Assembly (NCBI GenBank): GCA_965203865.1
Contig: OZ241916.1
Coordinates: 1,054,001-1,118,000, forward strand
Length of the DNA stretch: 64,000 bases
DNA from: G965200765 sp965203865
Lineage (GTDB): Bacteria > Pseudomonadota > Gammaproteobacteria > Arenicellales > JAJDZL01
Reading direction: 5' to 3'
In this document: positions 27,368 to 36,369 of the stretch, in pieces
Numbering within the stretch: the first letter of the stretch is position 1
How the letters are laid out: each line of letters starts with the position of its first letter
Made by a program: the position numbers and the translations under genes
Notes under the pieces: model-generated
Told to the model about the DNA's origin: nothing
Seen by the model: only the letters and a program-made list of their open reading frames with translations
The model's database searches: none

Positions 27368-28042
27368 TTACAAGGCTCGCCGCACATCCTGTTGTCTTTG
27401 GGAAATATAGTTCTTCATGGCCAGCTCCGCTCTGTCTGCATCTTTCTGAGCAATTGCTTCAGCTACATCATGCGTCATTTCTTCATGCGCTTCTGCAATA
27501 GAATGCCAACCACCCAGTTTTAACGAGATGAAAAACCACAGCCGAAGGTGAAGATTGAAAATTCGCGGAATGGTTTCTGCTAAAAATGAGTTTTGCGATG
27601 TTTTTGCCAATACTTTGTAAAAATTACGGTCCTGAAGCACATACTCGTCAATGTCGTTGTTTTGGGTGGCTTGAACCAGTGCTTTGTGAATGTCCATTAA
27701 TTCTGTGGCTTGATGAGGAGTAGCTCGCATAGCTGCCAAACGACAGGCATAGCCGTCTATCAAGCTTCTGAATTCGTATATTTCCTGCATTCCGCCATAG
27801 CTGATTTCAGATACAAACATGCCGCGGTTGTGTCTGTGAACCACCAAGCCTTCAATTGCCAGTCTCTGGAGAGCTTCGCGAACCGGAGTTCGACCGATTT
27901 TTAGATCATCTACTAGTGCTTTTTCAGCAAGTACCGCTCCTGGTGGAAGTTGTAACCGGGTAATTCTTGTTACAAGTTCCTCATATGCTTTATCAGCAAG
28001 CGAAGCGACAGGTTGGGATTGCAGTGTATTTGCCAAATCCAT
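27368..28042 (-). CDS. GntR-family transcriptional regulator (FCD/FadR type)
   Basis: DNA-binding regulator of 224 residues, ATG at 28042. The N-terminal winged helix-turn-helix (about 18-80) holds AYEELVTRITRLQLPPGAVLAEKAL and GRTPVREALQRLAIEGLVV, the classic GntR motif. The C-terminal half (about 90-215) is an all-helical FCD ligand domain with EFRSLIDGYACRLAA and metal-site histidine candidates in the HEEM region. The gene follows the CobW-like gene with a 3-base gap and so is probably the last gene of the corrinoid methyl-transfer operon. Control of that operon or of acs is likely but not shown. The effector is unknown. Confidence 0.9.
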   Translation of the reverse strand: MDLANTLQSQPVASLADKAYEELVTRITRLQLPPGAVLAEKALVDDLKIGRTPVREALQRLAIEGLVVHRHNRGMFVSEISYGGMQEIYEFRSLIDGYACRLAAMRATPHQATELMDIHKALVQATQNNDIDEYVLQDRNFYKVLAKTSQNSFLAETIPRIFNLHLRLWFFISLKLGGWHSIAEAHEEMTHDVAEAIAQKDADRAELAMKNYISQRQQDVRRAL

Positions 28043-28045
28043 CAA

Positions 28046-29002
28046 TTATTCATTCTTTGTTGTAAGAGGCACTCCAATTCCCTTCGAAAGATTTTCAATA
28101 TTCAAATCCTGTCCGATAAATACCAAACGATAATGCTCTCTTGACACTGAATCTGTTATTTCAATCTGGCCGGCAGTGTATTGTACAAGAACAGGTTTGC
28201 TGTCGATTATCATAAATCCTTTCATACGCCACACTAAGTCAGGCAGTGATTCACAGTACTTTTCAAAGTCTGGAGCAGAAATATCAGAATTCGGCTCGAT
28301 CACAAATGACATCATGTCTTCATGTGCGTGATGGTGATGATGTTCGCGTGAATCTGCATGTTGGCTTTGAACCAATCTTTTAGGCGATGGTGTGTTTAGC
28401 ACCACATCCTTTTCAACTTGGCACTGTTCCGAGAAGTAAATCAGTGCTTCCGGATTGATTTTTCGAATCTCTTTGTCAACTGTTTCAATCTCCTCCTTGG
28501 CAGTTAAATCGATTTTATTGACGATGACAATGTCAGCATTCAAAATTTGCGATTCGTAGAATTCTCCAAGCATGGACCGAATTTTGTTGAATTTCGCAGC
28601 ATCAACGACGGTAACAATTGGTGCAATTGAGAAGGAGGCAGTTACTGACGGGTCTTCAAAGTCGTCCAGCATGTCTTCGGGGTCTGCAACCCCGCTAGCT
28701 TCAACAATAATTCTTTCTGCACCCGCATCTTCTGCCAATTCTTCAGCGGCGTTAAGCAGTGAGCCCTTTAGCGTGCAGCACAGGCAACCCGAATTCAATT
28801 CAACTGTGTCAATTGAGTTGCCTTCAATGATTTCTCCGTCAATACCAACATCACCAAATTCGTTGACAATCACAGCAGTGGGCTTGTCTGCCCCTGCCGT
28901 TTCCAGCAAATGACGCACAAGGGTCGTTTTCCCTGACCCCAAAAAACCGAAGAGGAGATGGATATCTGCTTGTGCAGGTGGATTTTCTGTTGCTTCTGGC
29001 AT
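28046..29002 (-). CDS. CobW/COG0523-type metal- or cofactor-linked GTPase
   Basis: G3E-family GTPase of 318 residues. Walker A is GFLGSGKTTL at about 19-28. The metal-binding CxCC motif is in SGCLCCTLKG near residue 75, NKID near 160 is the guanine motif, and a histidine-rich loop (five consecutive His, then AHED) lies near residue 217. The C-terminal CobW domain (about 225-310) ends normally. COG0523 proteins insert or deliver metals (zinc, cobalt, iron) into partner enzymes. Here it sits 3 bases downstream of the corrinoid activator gene, so a role in loading metal or cobalamin into the methyltransferases is a reasonable inference. Confidence 0.88.
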   Translation of the reverse strand: MPEATENPPAQADIHLLFGFLGSGKTTLVRHLLETAGADKPTAVIVNEFGDVGIDGEIIEGNSIDTVELNSGCLCCTLKGSLLNAAEELAEDAGAERIIVEASGVADPEDMLDDFEDPSVTASFSIAPIVTVVDAAKFNKIRSMLGEFYESQILNADIVIVNKIDLTAKEEIETVDKEIRKINPEALIYFSEQCQVEKDVVLNTPSPKRLVQSQHADSREHHHHHAHEDMMSFVIEPNSDISAPDFEKYCESLPDLVWRMKGFMIIDSKPVLVQYTAGQIEITDSVSREHYRLVFIGQDLNIENLSKGIGVPLTTKNE

Positions 29003-29005
29003 TTG

Positions 29006-30961
29006 TCAATTCATTGATTGTTCAAGGCGCCGACTACTGCGAGCTTGCTTGCGTTCTTTTGATGTGGATTTTTTGGCAGTTGGAAACGGTGTTCCCATAA
29101 ATGCCATGGAATCAACAAAAATATCCTGAAAGTCCGGTCTTGCAGCCAATGCAACATGCTCAATATTCCGAGTAATATCATAGGCTGCATGGCGTTCTGT
29201 CTCAGACAGCAATGCCATTTGTGCACCTAGCAATGCAGCGTTGCCGATGTAGGTGATTTTTTCATGCGGCAGATTTGGCAGCAGTCGAATTGTTTTCGCA
29301 CTTTCAATGCTGACGTAGTTGCCGAAGCCACCACACAGCATTAATTGTTGAATTTCCTCGTCTTCGATATCCATGACCGACTGCAGCATGCGAATGCCTG
29401 AATAAATTGCACTTTTCGCGAGTTGCAGTTGCCGCACATCACCTTGTGTAATACCGATGCTTTTTGTTCCTCCGGAATCGCTGTTCCAAACGAGAACAAA
29501 TTCAGCAGAACCGCTATCAGACTTGATTAGTCTTTCTCGAATCGGACCAGGTAGTTCTTCAAGATTTCTTTTTCGCATATTTCCATTGCTGTCCATTACG
29601 CGAAAATCAATCATTTTCGCCGTAGCATCAATCAGTCCTGAGCCGCAGATTCCGATAGCCGGAACATCGCCGATGACCAGGCAATTGAAATCATGATTCA
29701 CTTCGACTTTTTCGATTGCACCGATTGCACCCCGCATGCCATCTCGAATTTGGGCACCTTCCAGTGCGGGTCCCGCAGGTGCAGAACAGGCGGTCAGTCG
29801 TTCCCGAGAACCCATCACCACTTCGCCATTTGTGCCGATGTCCACAAGTGCACGAACTTCTTCACTTTCATGAATCCGGGTAGAAAGGATACAACCAACC
29901 GTATCAGCCCCAACAAAACCGGCAATAATTGGGAGAAGGCAAACTTGTGCGTTGGGTGCCGCCTTGAGTGGAAGTTCGTATGCAGGCAGCACAATGTTCT
30001 CGCGAACAACAGGAGCGTAGGGAGCAAGACCTACATAAGAAACATCTATCCCCAAAAATATATGGTGCATGCAAGTGTTTCCTACTACGACAATCTTGTA
30101 AACATGCTCCGACGACACTCCAGCTTCCTTGCATGTTTGCCGAATATAATTATTGACAACGTTGATAATTTTCGCCCGCAGAGTTGAAAGCTTCTTGTGG
30201 TCGAACTGTGCGTACGCTATACGCGACATCAAATCTCCACCATAAACCGCTTGCGGGTTCACGCCCCCGGCTGATGCCAGTTGTTCACCAGACTTAAGGT
30301 CAAGCAAAGTTGCCACAACACTTGTGGTTCCGATATCAAAAGCCATACCATAAATATGCTCTGTAGTATCCCCGGCTTCGACATCAACCACTTGCCCATT
30401 GAAGGTGGTCAGAGTCAGTTTGCCGCTATCTTTCCTCAGCAACGGTGGAATTTTTCGCAGAATATGAATCGGTATGCTGTTGTGAAGACCAGTTTCAGCA
30501 GCAGACAGAATCTCTTCAATATCAGATGTTTGATGATGCTCTTCAATCGGTGCTTTCGCATGGATTATGCGCTTGTCAACGCCGCAGTCAAGATGGGTAC
30601 GGTGGTCATCCAGCCCTGAATTTCCTGACTGGAGGATTTGATGGCCTTCTTCAGCCTTGGGCGGGACCGCCATAATGGTTGTATCGCCCAGCATCCGCGT
30701 TTGGCAAGCAAGTCGAAATCCTTCACGGGTTTCGTCATGACCCAGTTGAACTGAATCCTGAACGGTAGGGGGCGGCGTATCGCCTTTTAAAATTTTAACG
30801 CGGCAACTACGACATCTTCCCCTTGAACCGCATGTTGCATCAATTTCAATACCAGCATGGCGAGCGGCATCAAGAATAGTGGCATTTCGGGGAACATTTA
30901 CAACCCGCGGTTTGTCCGTCTTGTCAAGACTTATGAAAGAAACGGCAAAGTCGGCGGACAT
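29006..30961 (-). CDS. Reductive activator of corrinoid proteins (2Fe-2S + ASKHA, RACE/DUF4445)
   Basis: ATP-dependent enzyme that re-reduces Co(II) corrinoid proteins to the active Co(I) state. The ATG at 30961 gives 651 residues; longer starts overlap the upstream gene. A ferredoxin-like domain (about 1-95) carries Cys44, Cys50, Cys53 and Cys86, the C-x5-C-x2-C...C pattern for a plant-type 2Fe-2S cluster. After a linker, an ASKHA-fold ATPase (about 195-620) has YGMAFDIGTTSVVATLLD, VGNTCMHHIFLG, LVDIGTNGEVVMG and MLCGGFGNY. The start lies one base past the corrinoid protein stop, and the end lies 3 bases from the CobW-like gene. This places it firmly in the methyl-transfer operon. Confidence 0.92.
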   Translation of the reverse strand: MSADFAVSFISLDKTDKPRVVNVPRNATILDAARHAGIEIDATCGSRGRCRSCRVKILKGDTPPPTVQDSVQLGHDETREGFRLACQTRMLGDTTIMAVPPKAEEGHQILQSGNSGLDDHRTHLDCGVDKRIIHAKAPIEEHHQTSDIEEILSAAETGLHNSIPIHILRKIPPLLRKDSGKLTLTTFNGQVVDVEAGDTTEHIYGMAFDIGTTSVVATLLDLKSGEQLASAGGVNPQAVYGGDLMSRIAYAQFDHKKLSTLRAKIINVVNNYIRQTCKEAGVSSEHVYKIVVVGNTCMHHIFLGIDVSYVGLAPYAPVVRENIVLPAYELPLKAAPNAQVCLLPIIAGFVGADTVGCILSTRIHESEEVRALVDIGTNGEVVMGSRERLTACSAPAGPALEGAQIRDGMRGAIGAIEKVEVNHDFNCLVIGDVPAIGICGSGLIDATAKMIDFRVMDSNGNMRKRNLEELPGPIRERLIKSDSGSAEFVLVWNSDSGGTKSIGITQGDVRQLQLAKSAIYSGIRMLQSVMDIEDEEIQQLMLCGGFGNYVSIESAKTIRLLPNLPHEKITYIGNAALLGAQMALLSETERHAAYDITRNIEHVALAARPDFQDIFVDSMAFMGTPFPTAKKSTSKERKQARSSRRLEQSMN

Positions 30962-30962
30962 G

Positions 30963-31670
30963 TCAAGCCCAGGATGCGCGGGGTTCCTCAACAAGCTTAA
31001 GCGCGAGGCGAACCGCGTCCACAGCATCCTTGCCCCAGCCGTCCGCACCGCATTCGTCTGCCCATTCTTGTGTAGTTGGTGCCCCGCCGATCAAAATCTT
31101 GACCTTGTCTCGATGACCGGCATTTTCGAATTCGTCAATCGTAACTTTCTGATAGTAGACGGTGGTCGAAAGCAGGGCAGAAAACCCGACCAGATCAGCA
31201 TTTTCTTCGCACGCTGTTTGAATAAAGCGGTCCGGATGAACATCAGTGCCGAGATTGATTACATTAAATCCGGCGTTTTCCAACATGATAGTGACAATAG
31301 ATTGACCAATATCATGCATGTCTCCCAGTACAGTGCCAATGACAAATGTGCCAATAGGTTTTTCTGCCATGGCCGCCAGCAGTGGACGAATCAGTGCGAG
31401 CCCTGCTTTCATCGCTCTCGCTGTAATAAGCATTTCTGGAATGAATATGACTTGGGCACTGAACCGGTCGGCTTGCAAGTTGAATCCGGGAAAAAGTCCG
31501 TCGTCCAGAATAACTCGAGGGTCAATATCCGCTTCAATCGCTTGCTTGACTCTTTCGTCGGTGTAAACATGGTCGCCGGTCTCTACAGCGTCCCACAGTG
31601 TTTCCCACTCCCAGCCGTTCGGTGCGCGAGCTTCCCAGCCTTCGGGGATTACAAGAACAGGATCTTCCAT
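30963..31670 (-). CDS. Corrinoid (methyl carrier) protein
   Basis: Cobalamin-binding methyl shuttle of 235 residues between the two methyltransferases. Residues about 20-100 form the helical cap domain (LWDAVETGD, then EMLITARAMKAGLALIRPLL). Residues about 105-230 form the B12-binding Rossmann domain with GDMHDIGQSI, His119 being the cobalt ligand, and later SALLSTTVYYQK and ILIGGAPTTQEWADECGADGW. This two-part architecture matches MtaC/MtbC/MtvC-type proteins. The UroD-type methyltransferase lies 23 bases upstream and the reductive activator directly downstream. Confidence 0.92.
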   Translation of the reverse strand: MEDPVLVIPEGWEARAPNGWEWETLWDAVETGDHVYTDERVKQAIEADIDPRVILDDGLFPGFNLQADRFSAQVIFIPEMLITARAMKAGLALIRPLLAAMAEKPIGTFVIGTVLGDMHDIGQSIVTIMLENAGFNVINLGTDVHPDRFIQTACEENADLVGFSALLSTTVYYQKVTIDEFENAGHRDKVKILIGGAPTTQEWADECGADGWGKDAVDAVRLALKLVEEPRASWA

Positions 31671-31693
31671 AGTGTTTATTCCGGGTTGAAGTG

Positions 31694-32863
31694 TTAGTTC
31701 AAAGGGTATTTTCCGTACATGCCAAAGTCGCGTTGCGCTTCAAGCATCGTGTAGATGTTTTGAATGGGAACATCAGCGAGAATGTAGTGAGATGGTGAAA
31801 AAATATAGCCGCCGCCAGTGGCCAGATTTTTCATTACTTCGCAGACACCGTTGCGAATATCTTCAACTTGACCTCTTGGCAAGAGTCGTTGAACGTCGAA
31901 GCCACCAATAAATGCAATGTCGTTGCCGAATTTCTGTTTTAATTCGGCTTGATTCTTGTTTCCGCCCGTGGGTTGCATTAATCCTGACAAATCAACTCCA
32001 AGTTCAACCATGTCTCCGATAATCGGCGAATAGTCGCCGCAAGAATGCAACTTGATGAAAATGTCTGGGTTGGTTTTGCGGAATTGCTTGAACATATAGT
32101 CAAATCTTGGTTTGGCCAGCTCTCGCCACTGGTCGGGAGATATCATCATGGACTGTTGCGCACCAATGTCATCGCCCACTCGAATCATATCTATGCCCAT
32201 GTCAATCACATTCTGTCCGAGCGTTGTATAGTACTCGGTCAACCCGTCCAGAACACCATGTATCAGTTCTGGCTGGTCAAAAAGATACAGAAAGAAATTC
32301 TGTGTGCCTACAATATGGGCGTATGCAGCTTCAATGAGAGTGGATGAAAGGTCGACAATAATAAAGTACTCATCCTGATACTTTTCCAGTAGTGTTCGGA
32401 TAGGGCCGATCAATTTTTCATCGGCAGGGTCAGGCCACTCGTAGTTTTTCAAGTCTTCCATTGAAGTGATCGGATGAAAATTCGGAAAGTTTTCCGGAAC
32501 AACCTTGGCAGGTCCCCAAAATTCCTGAGTTTTCTTGAACACCTCGTGTTCTTCTGGAGTCCGTCCCTTGAGCCCGCTCTTGCCATAGCCTACTCCAAAA
32601 TGATTGTGCCAAGTCTCACCGATTTGAATATGTCTGTGTGAAAATTCAGCATTGATACCAATCTGGTAGATGATTGCATCGTTTCCAAGCCGAAGCTCCA
32701 GTTCTGGATTGTGCTTTAGTCCAGTTCCGGTTTTTTCAATTCCGTAGATACGTGCGATTTTCTCTTTTGCTTCGCTTTTCATGCGGTACAAAAGCGGTAC
32801 TCGGTCCAATTTTTCATGCCGAACCGCACGAGCAAAGCGTTCACGCGGAAGTAGTTCTTTCAT
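31694..32863 (-). CDS. UroD-family (MtaA/MtvB/CmuA-like) methyltransferase
   Basis: A 389-residue member of the uroporphyrinogen decarboxylase family. It starts KELLPRERFARAVRHEKLDRVP, the usual opening of such methyltransferases. A zinc-type motif KLHSCGDYSPII gives His273 and Cys275, with Cys341 as a possible third ligand. GDDIGAQQSMMISPDQWRELAKPR is the conserved central region. The lack of the uroporphyrinogen-binding N-terminal signature of HemE and the corrinoid neighbours make a cobalamin-dependent methyltransferase by far the best reading. It would take a methyl group from the substrate to the corrinoid protein. Whether the donor is a methoxy compound, a halomethane or another methyl compound cannot be read from the sequence. 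Confidence 0.88.
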   Translation of the reverse strand: MKELLPRERFARAVRHEKLDRVPLLYRMKSEAKEKIARIYGIEKTGTGLKHNPELELRLGNDAIIYQIGINAEFSHRHIQIGETWHNHFGVGYGKSGLKGRTPEEHEVFKKTQEFWGPAKVVPENFPNFHPITSMEDLKNYEWPDPADEKLIGPIRTLLEKYQDEYFIIVDLSSTLIEAAYAHIVGTQNFFLYLFDQPELIHGVLDGLTEYYTTLGQNVIDMGIDMIRVGDDIGAQQSMMISPDQWRELAKPRFDYMFKQFRKTNPDIFIKLHSCGDYSPIIGDMVELGVDLSGLMQPTGGNKNQAELKQKFGNDIAFIGGFDVQRLLPRGQVEDIRNGVCEVMKNLATGGGYIFSPSHYILADVPIQNIYTMLEAQRDFGMYGKYPLN

Positions 32864-32941
32864 TTTGTTTTCCTCTATTTGGCGCGTTAGTTTGACTCAA
32901 AGGATACTTGTAGAAACAAATTTAAATAATAGGAATTTCAC

Positions 32942-33949
32942 TTACTTTTTGGGTCGTGTCTTCTTGGTTGGTTTTGAAAGTGAGCGAATGTACTTCAAAT
33001 ACTTTACTGAGAACTCATCTCTCGCGGTTAGTGCGTTTGCCGCAAATCTGAAGTCGTTAAAGGGTTTGACCGGGTTCATAATTGGATCAATCATCAACGA
33101 ATCGCAACCCGCAAGTATTGATAGACTTACAAAAGCGTGGTTCAGTACTTTTCTTTGCGGCAAGCCAAACGACACATTGCTATGTCCGCCGAATATATGA
33201 ACATCAGGATAACGATTTCGCATCTCGCGAACCGCATCCAAGTAGTGATTGCCGAAGTCGGGGCCGGCACCAATAGGAAAAACGAGCGGGTCCAAAAAGC
33301 GATCTTCAATAGGTATCCCTCCGTCATTCATCATTTTCATGCACTGCTCCAGATTTTCTATGCGTTGTTCCGCGTTTTGCGGCATGCCGCGATTGCCACT
33401 TGCATTGGCAAACAACAATGCGCCGCGTTCCTTTGCCATTTCAACAAGCACCTGCCTGCCATCTTCAAGATTGAAAGAATTGATTGCGGGTCGGCTAATT
33501 GAACCGTCGTGTGCTTCAAGTCCTGCATATATTGTATTGGAATCGGATGAATCAATAGAAACGACGCTGCTTGTGATGGATTGTACAGTTTTTACAAGCC
33601 ACTTCATCCACTCGTAGCGTTCTTCCGGATACACAGACATTTCATCGACGCAAAGGTCGATAATATGCGCACCGCCACTTTCCTGTGCGCGAATAACCCA
33701 GACAATATAATCCATGTTTTTCTGTCGACACGCTTCTGCAATATGAGGGATTGCAAACAATGCCTGCTCGTTCGGGTTTTCTGGCATGGTAGCCGTAACA
33801 TCAAGTCGGCCGGGAGATGAATCAAGATTCGTATACATAATGTACCACTTGCCGTTTTCTTGCAGTACCCGTGGACTGGAAGCTTTGATTTTGCGTGTTG
33901 CATTAAAATTCTCGCCAATGATAACAAGTCCGTCATTGTCTATTTTCAT
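32942..33949 (-). CDS. Pterin-binding methyl-corrinoid:tetrahydrofolate methyltransferase
   Basis: A 335-residue TIM-barrel protein of the dihydropteroate synthase/pterin-binding family, similar to CmuB and MtvA. It opens with GLVIIGENFNATRKIKASSP, the family's IGEn.n.tr motif. AGGAHIIDLCVD-like (ESGGAHIIDLCVD), VVSIDSSDSNTIYAGLEA, NSFNLEDGR and the late IFGGHSNVSFGLPQRKVLNHAFV segment (the GGxSNVSFGLP methyltransferase signature) follow. It would pass the methyl group from the corrinoid protein to tetrahydrofolate, making methyl-THF for the MetF-like enzyme. A basic tail (KPTKKTRPKK) closes the protein. Confidence 0.9.
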   Translation of the reverse strand: MKIDNDGLVIIGENFNATRKIKASSPRVLQENGKWYIMYTNLDSSPGRLDVTATMPENPNEQALFAIPHIAEACRQKNMDYIVWVIRAQESGGAHIIDLCVDEMSVYPEERYEWMKWLVKTVQSITSSVVSIDSSDSNTIYAGLEAHDGSISRPAINSFNLEDGRQVLVEMAKERGALLFANASGNRGMPQNAEQRIENLEQCMKMMNDGGIPIEDRFLDPLVFPIGAGPDFGNHYLDAVREMRNRYPDVHIFGGHSNVSFGLPQRKVLNHAFVSLSILAGCDSLMIDPIMNPVKPFNDFRFAANALTARDEFSVKYLKYIRSLSKPTKKTRPKK

Positions 33950-33970
33950 AAATTTCTACTACCTTGAATA

Positions 33971-34636
33971 TTATTCCGGGATAAGTCCGTAAAGTCCAGA
34001 ACGCGACATTTTGGGTAGCATCGCGGCACTTTCGAGCAATGATATAGGGATTTCCCTGTCGTTGAATACTGAAAAAAGTGGCATTTGGTCGGTCAAGTCC
34101 CATTGCACCTGTTCTCCGTTGATTGGATATGAGTATCCCGGTCCGAGTCGTCTCGTAATCCTCAATTGTTGCTGGTGAGCCCAGCGACGAACTGCAATCA
34201 CAAACTCCTTGGTGGCATGTTCGACTCCTAGCCATGCGGCGGACTCCAGAAACAACGCTTCAACCAGCATTTCATCATCCATCCATTGAATGGTTTGTTC
34301 ATCTACTTTCTTTCCTACAGTCAACGCAAACACTACTGCTTCCTTTGATTCGCTCAGGTACTGTTGAAAAATTCGACTTTCAAGAACTGCTCCATTTCCC
34401 AAAACAAGCCTGTTATCATCAACGCTCTCGACATTAATCACTTGATAACTCACGGTTGGGAAAACAATTTCGGTTAAAACCTGAATCGCTTTCTTCGCCG
34501 CTTTCAAAACAGCAGGTCTTACCTTGCTTGGATCCTTGTAGCCCTGAATTTTAAGAACAGCCTCAATATTGGGTTCCATTTTTTCCAGTGCGATTGTTTC
34601 AGTTCTTCCGCGAACGAGATTTTTCATATCAATCAT
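33971..34636 (-). CDS. MetH activation-domain-like protein
   Basis: A 221-residue protein similar to the reactivation domain of B12-dependent methionine synthase (PF02965) but free-standing. The C-terminal half holds RRLGPGYSYPINGEQVQWDL and LLESAAMLPKMSRSGLYGLIP, the pattern of the MetH activation core (R.s.GYpacPd...q..i and mlP..SvSGl). The N-terminal half (ALEKMEPNIEAVLKIQGYKDPSKVRP) is an added helical part seen in stand-alone versions. It lies 21 bases upstream of the pterin methyltransferase gene and is probably first in that operon. A role in reactivating or docking corrinoid proteins is inferred. ATG at 34627 is an alternative start. Confidence 0.75.
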   Translation of the reverse strand: MIDMKNLVRGRTETIALEKMEPNIEAVLKIQGYKDPSKVRPAVLKAAKKAIQVLTEIVFPTVSYQVINVESVDDNRLVLGNGAVLESRIFQQYLSESKEAVVFALTVGKKVDEQTIQWMDDEMLVEALFLESAAWLGVEHATKEFVIAVRRWAHQQQLRITRRLGPGYSYPINGEQVQWDLTDQMPLFSVFNDREIPISLLESAAMLPKMSRSGLYGLIPE

Positions 34637-34997
34637 ACAAATTGCATATTTTAAATATATTATCTCGAATTACAAAGAAAATTCTGTAAATTTAGACGAA
34701 TATTTCTTTTACTTGATGCCTGGACATAAATTTTTCGAGCTGAACTGTAAACCTCGAAGCAGAATTGCAAGGCTTCGTATTTCAATATCAATCAGTTTTT
34801 GCTGAATGGATTTTAGGGAAATGATAGATCCAATCTTCTTATAAGATTGGAATATTTGCATTAATGCACAATGGCGAAATAGGCGACTATTTTGATATTG
34901 CGGGTGATGCATTGAAACATTGCGAGTTGAAGTTTGAATCTGATGGCTTGTTTTCTGTTCAAAACATTACAGGGCATAAAAAATTTTGGATATTTTC
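34637..34997. other. Intergenic stretch in front of the methyltransferase operon
   Basis: A 361-base AT-rich region with no convincing gene. It should hold the promoter of the leftward methyl-transfer operon starting at 34636. I looked for a cobalamin riboswitch (B12 box) here on both strands and saw none. The only strong structure is the hairpin at 34830-34850. Confidence 0.5.
34830..34850 (-). terminator. Hairpin after the aquaporin remnant
   Basis: CCAATCTT (34830-34837) and AAGATTGG (34843-34850) form a perfect 8-pair stem with a five-base loop. It lies downstream of the leftward aquaporin remnant and upstream of the methyltransferase operon. This suits a terminator separating metF transcription from that operon. 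A short palindromic TGCATTAATGCA follows at 34857-34868. Confidence 0.45.
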
Positions 34998-35380
34998 TCA
35001 TGCCAGACATGCCGCTTTATGTCTTTTTTGCTGATTTCGGAAGCCGGGTTGCAATTGCGTGCATATACCTCCGCCAATTACAGCCCCTACAATCGGGGCG
35101 AGAATGTATACTGTAAACCAGTCACCGCGTGGTCTTGGAATTGCGATATCTCCCTAGCCCAAAAAGAATGAAACCAGTAAGGTACTACTCTGCTTAGTGG
35201 GAATCCTTCATATACGACCGCTACTTGCCATAGTCCAATTTGTGCGTTTGTGAAAATAACTGCCTGAACAGAACCGACGACAAAGAAGGCCATAACAAAT
35301 GTTCCGAGGAACTCACCACCAAGAGCAGTAAAAATGTCAGGGATATTGTCGCTGCGCTTGGCAGTCAGTGTTATCTTCAT
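34998..35380 (-). pseudogene. Decayed aquaglyceroporin (MIP family), internal deletion
   Basis: The first 50 or so codons from the ATG at 35380 encode a normal aquaporin/GlpF start: LGGEFLGTFVMAFFVVGSVQ, then LWQVAVVYEG. Then the frame loses similarity. In another frame at about 35003-35150 the end of a GlpF-type channel can be read: a GDIAIPRPRGD segment followed by WFTVYILAPIVGAVIGGGI, ending at a TGA at 34998. The middle, including both NPA pore motifs, is missing. The gene is therefore a remnant with a large internal deletion and a frameshift. It sits between the MetF-like gene and the corrinoid operon, so it may once have imported a small neutral substrate. Confidence 0.75.
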
Positions 35381-35409
35381 GCTAGTCTTGTCTCCCGTAT
35401 TCAGGAATT

Positions 35410-36312
35410 CTAGTCTACAAGTTTTATGGATGACCTCTCATCGTTGACTATGAAATTGCCCTCTTTGATTTTTTGAAACCACATGCTGGATTTACTCAGC
35501 CCGCCGAACGGGTATACATGGAGATTATCTATTCTACTGTTTTTAGTGGAACTTTGGTATCTTGCCAAGTCGACAAGCAATTTTTCCGGCGCTGAAAGCT
35601 GAAGCAGTTTTCGAGCGCTTCCCGCTTGTTTCTTGAGCACATTTATAGAGGGCCCAATCCCGCATTGCATAGCATGTTTGAGCAATGTTCCCAAAGTGGC
35701 AATTCCTGGTACCCCAACATGAACCGGCAGATGAATTCCCAGATTTGTTATTCGATTACACCAGTCAACAACTCCCTTTGCATCAAAGCAGAATTGTGTG
35801 ATGATATAAACATCTGCGTCTGTACGTTGTGCGAACTTGTTTTTCCATTCAAGTGCAGAATCGACTTCGTTATCAGAAATATCCGGGCTTCCTTCAGGGT
35901 GTCCGGCAAAACCAATTGTATGAATGTCGTATTTGTCGAACAAGCCGGTTTCCAGCAACTGCATGGAATTGTCGAAATCTCCGACGGGTTTGGGAGAACC
36001 GCCTGCAATCGCAAGAACTTGAGTAGAACTTGTTTCGTTCAATAGCAGGTTGAGAGCGATTTCCAACTCTTGCTTGTTTTTTATTTGGCGAGCGGCTAGG
36101 TGAGGAACAGGAATCATTCCTTCAGAGGATAAACGCTTGCAGACATCCAGAGTTTCATTTAGGTGGCTTCCGGGCAGGAGTGTCACGTAAACCTTGGTTT
36201 GTGGAGCCAGGTATTCGGAATAGTTCAGAATTTTTTTCGCACTACCAGGAGTCGTTTCAACAGAAAAACCATTTACTAGCTTACGGATTTGCGAGTGAAT
36301 TAAATTAGACAA
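35410..36312 (-). CDS. Methylenetetrahydrofolate reductase-like protein (MetF family)
   Basis: A 300-residue TIM-barrel protein of the MetF family, like the MetF2 of chloromethane and corrinoid methylotrophs. The N-terminal FSVETTPGSAKKI replaces the standard sfEffPPk motif. LAIAGGSPKPVGDF and IGFAGHPEGSPDIS match the nucleotide and folate-binding strands. YIITQFCFDAKGVVDWCNR and LPVHVGVPGIATLGTLLKHA are strong MetF signatures. In this setting it would oxidise methyl-THF, made by the pterin methyltransferase, to methylene-THF. The likely start is a TTG at 36312, as no ATG precedes the conserved region. The enzyme is shorter and divergent from biosynthetic MetF. Confidence 0.85.
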   Translation of the reverse strand: MSNLIHSQIRKLVNGFSVETTPGSAKKILNYSEYLAPQTKVYVTLLPGSHLNETLDVCKRLSSEGMIPVPHLAARQIKNKQELEIALNLLLNETSSTQVLAIAGGSPKPVGDFDNSMQLLETGLFDKYDIHTIGFAGHPEGSPDISDNEVDSALEWKNKFAQRTDADVYIITQFCFDAKGVVDWCNRITNLGIHLPVHVGVPGIATLGTLLKHAMQCGIGPSINVLKKQAGSARKLLQLSAPEKLLVDLARYQSSTKNSRIDNLHVYPFGGLSKSSMWFQKIKEGNFIVNDERSSIKLVD

Positions 36313-36369
36313 TTTTCGAGTGCCCTGATTTCGAAAATTATGTGCAGATAGTGTTTGATTCTACCGTTT

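Noticed and set aside
30879..31697. A 272-residue rightward open frame
   Set aside because: It is the antisense shadow of the corrinoid protein and activator genes, which have clear family motifs on the other strand.
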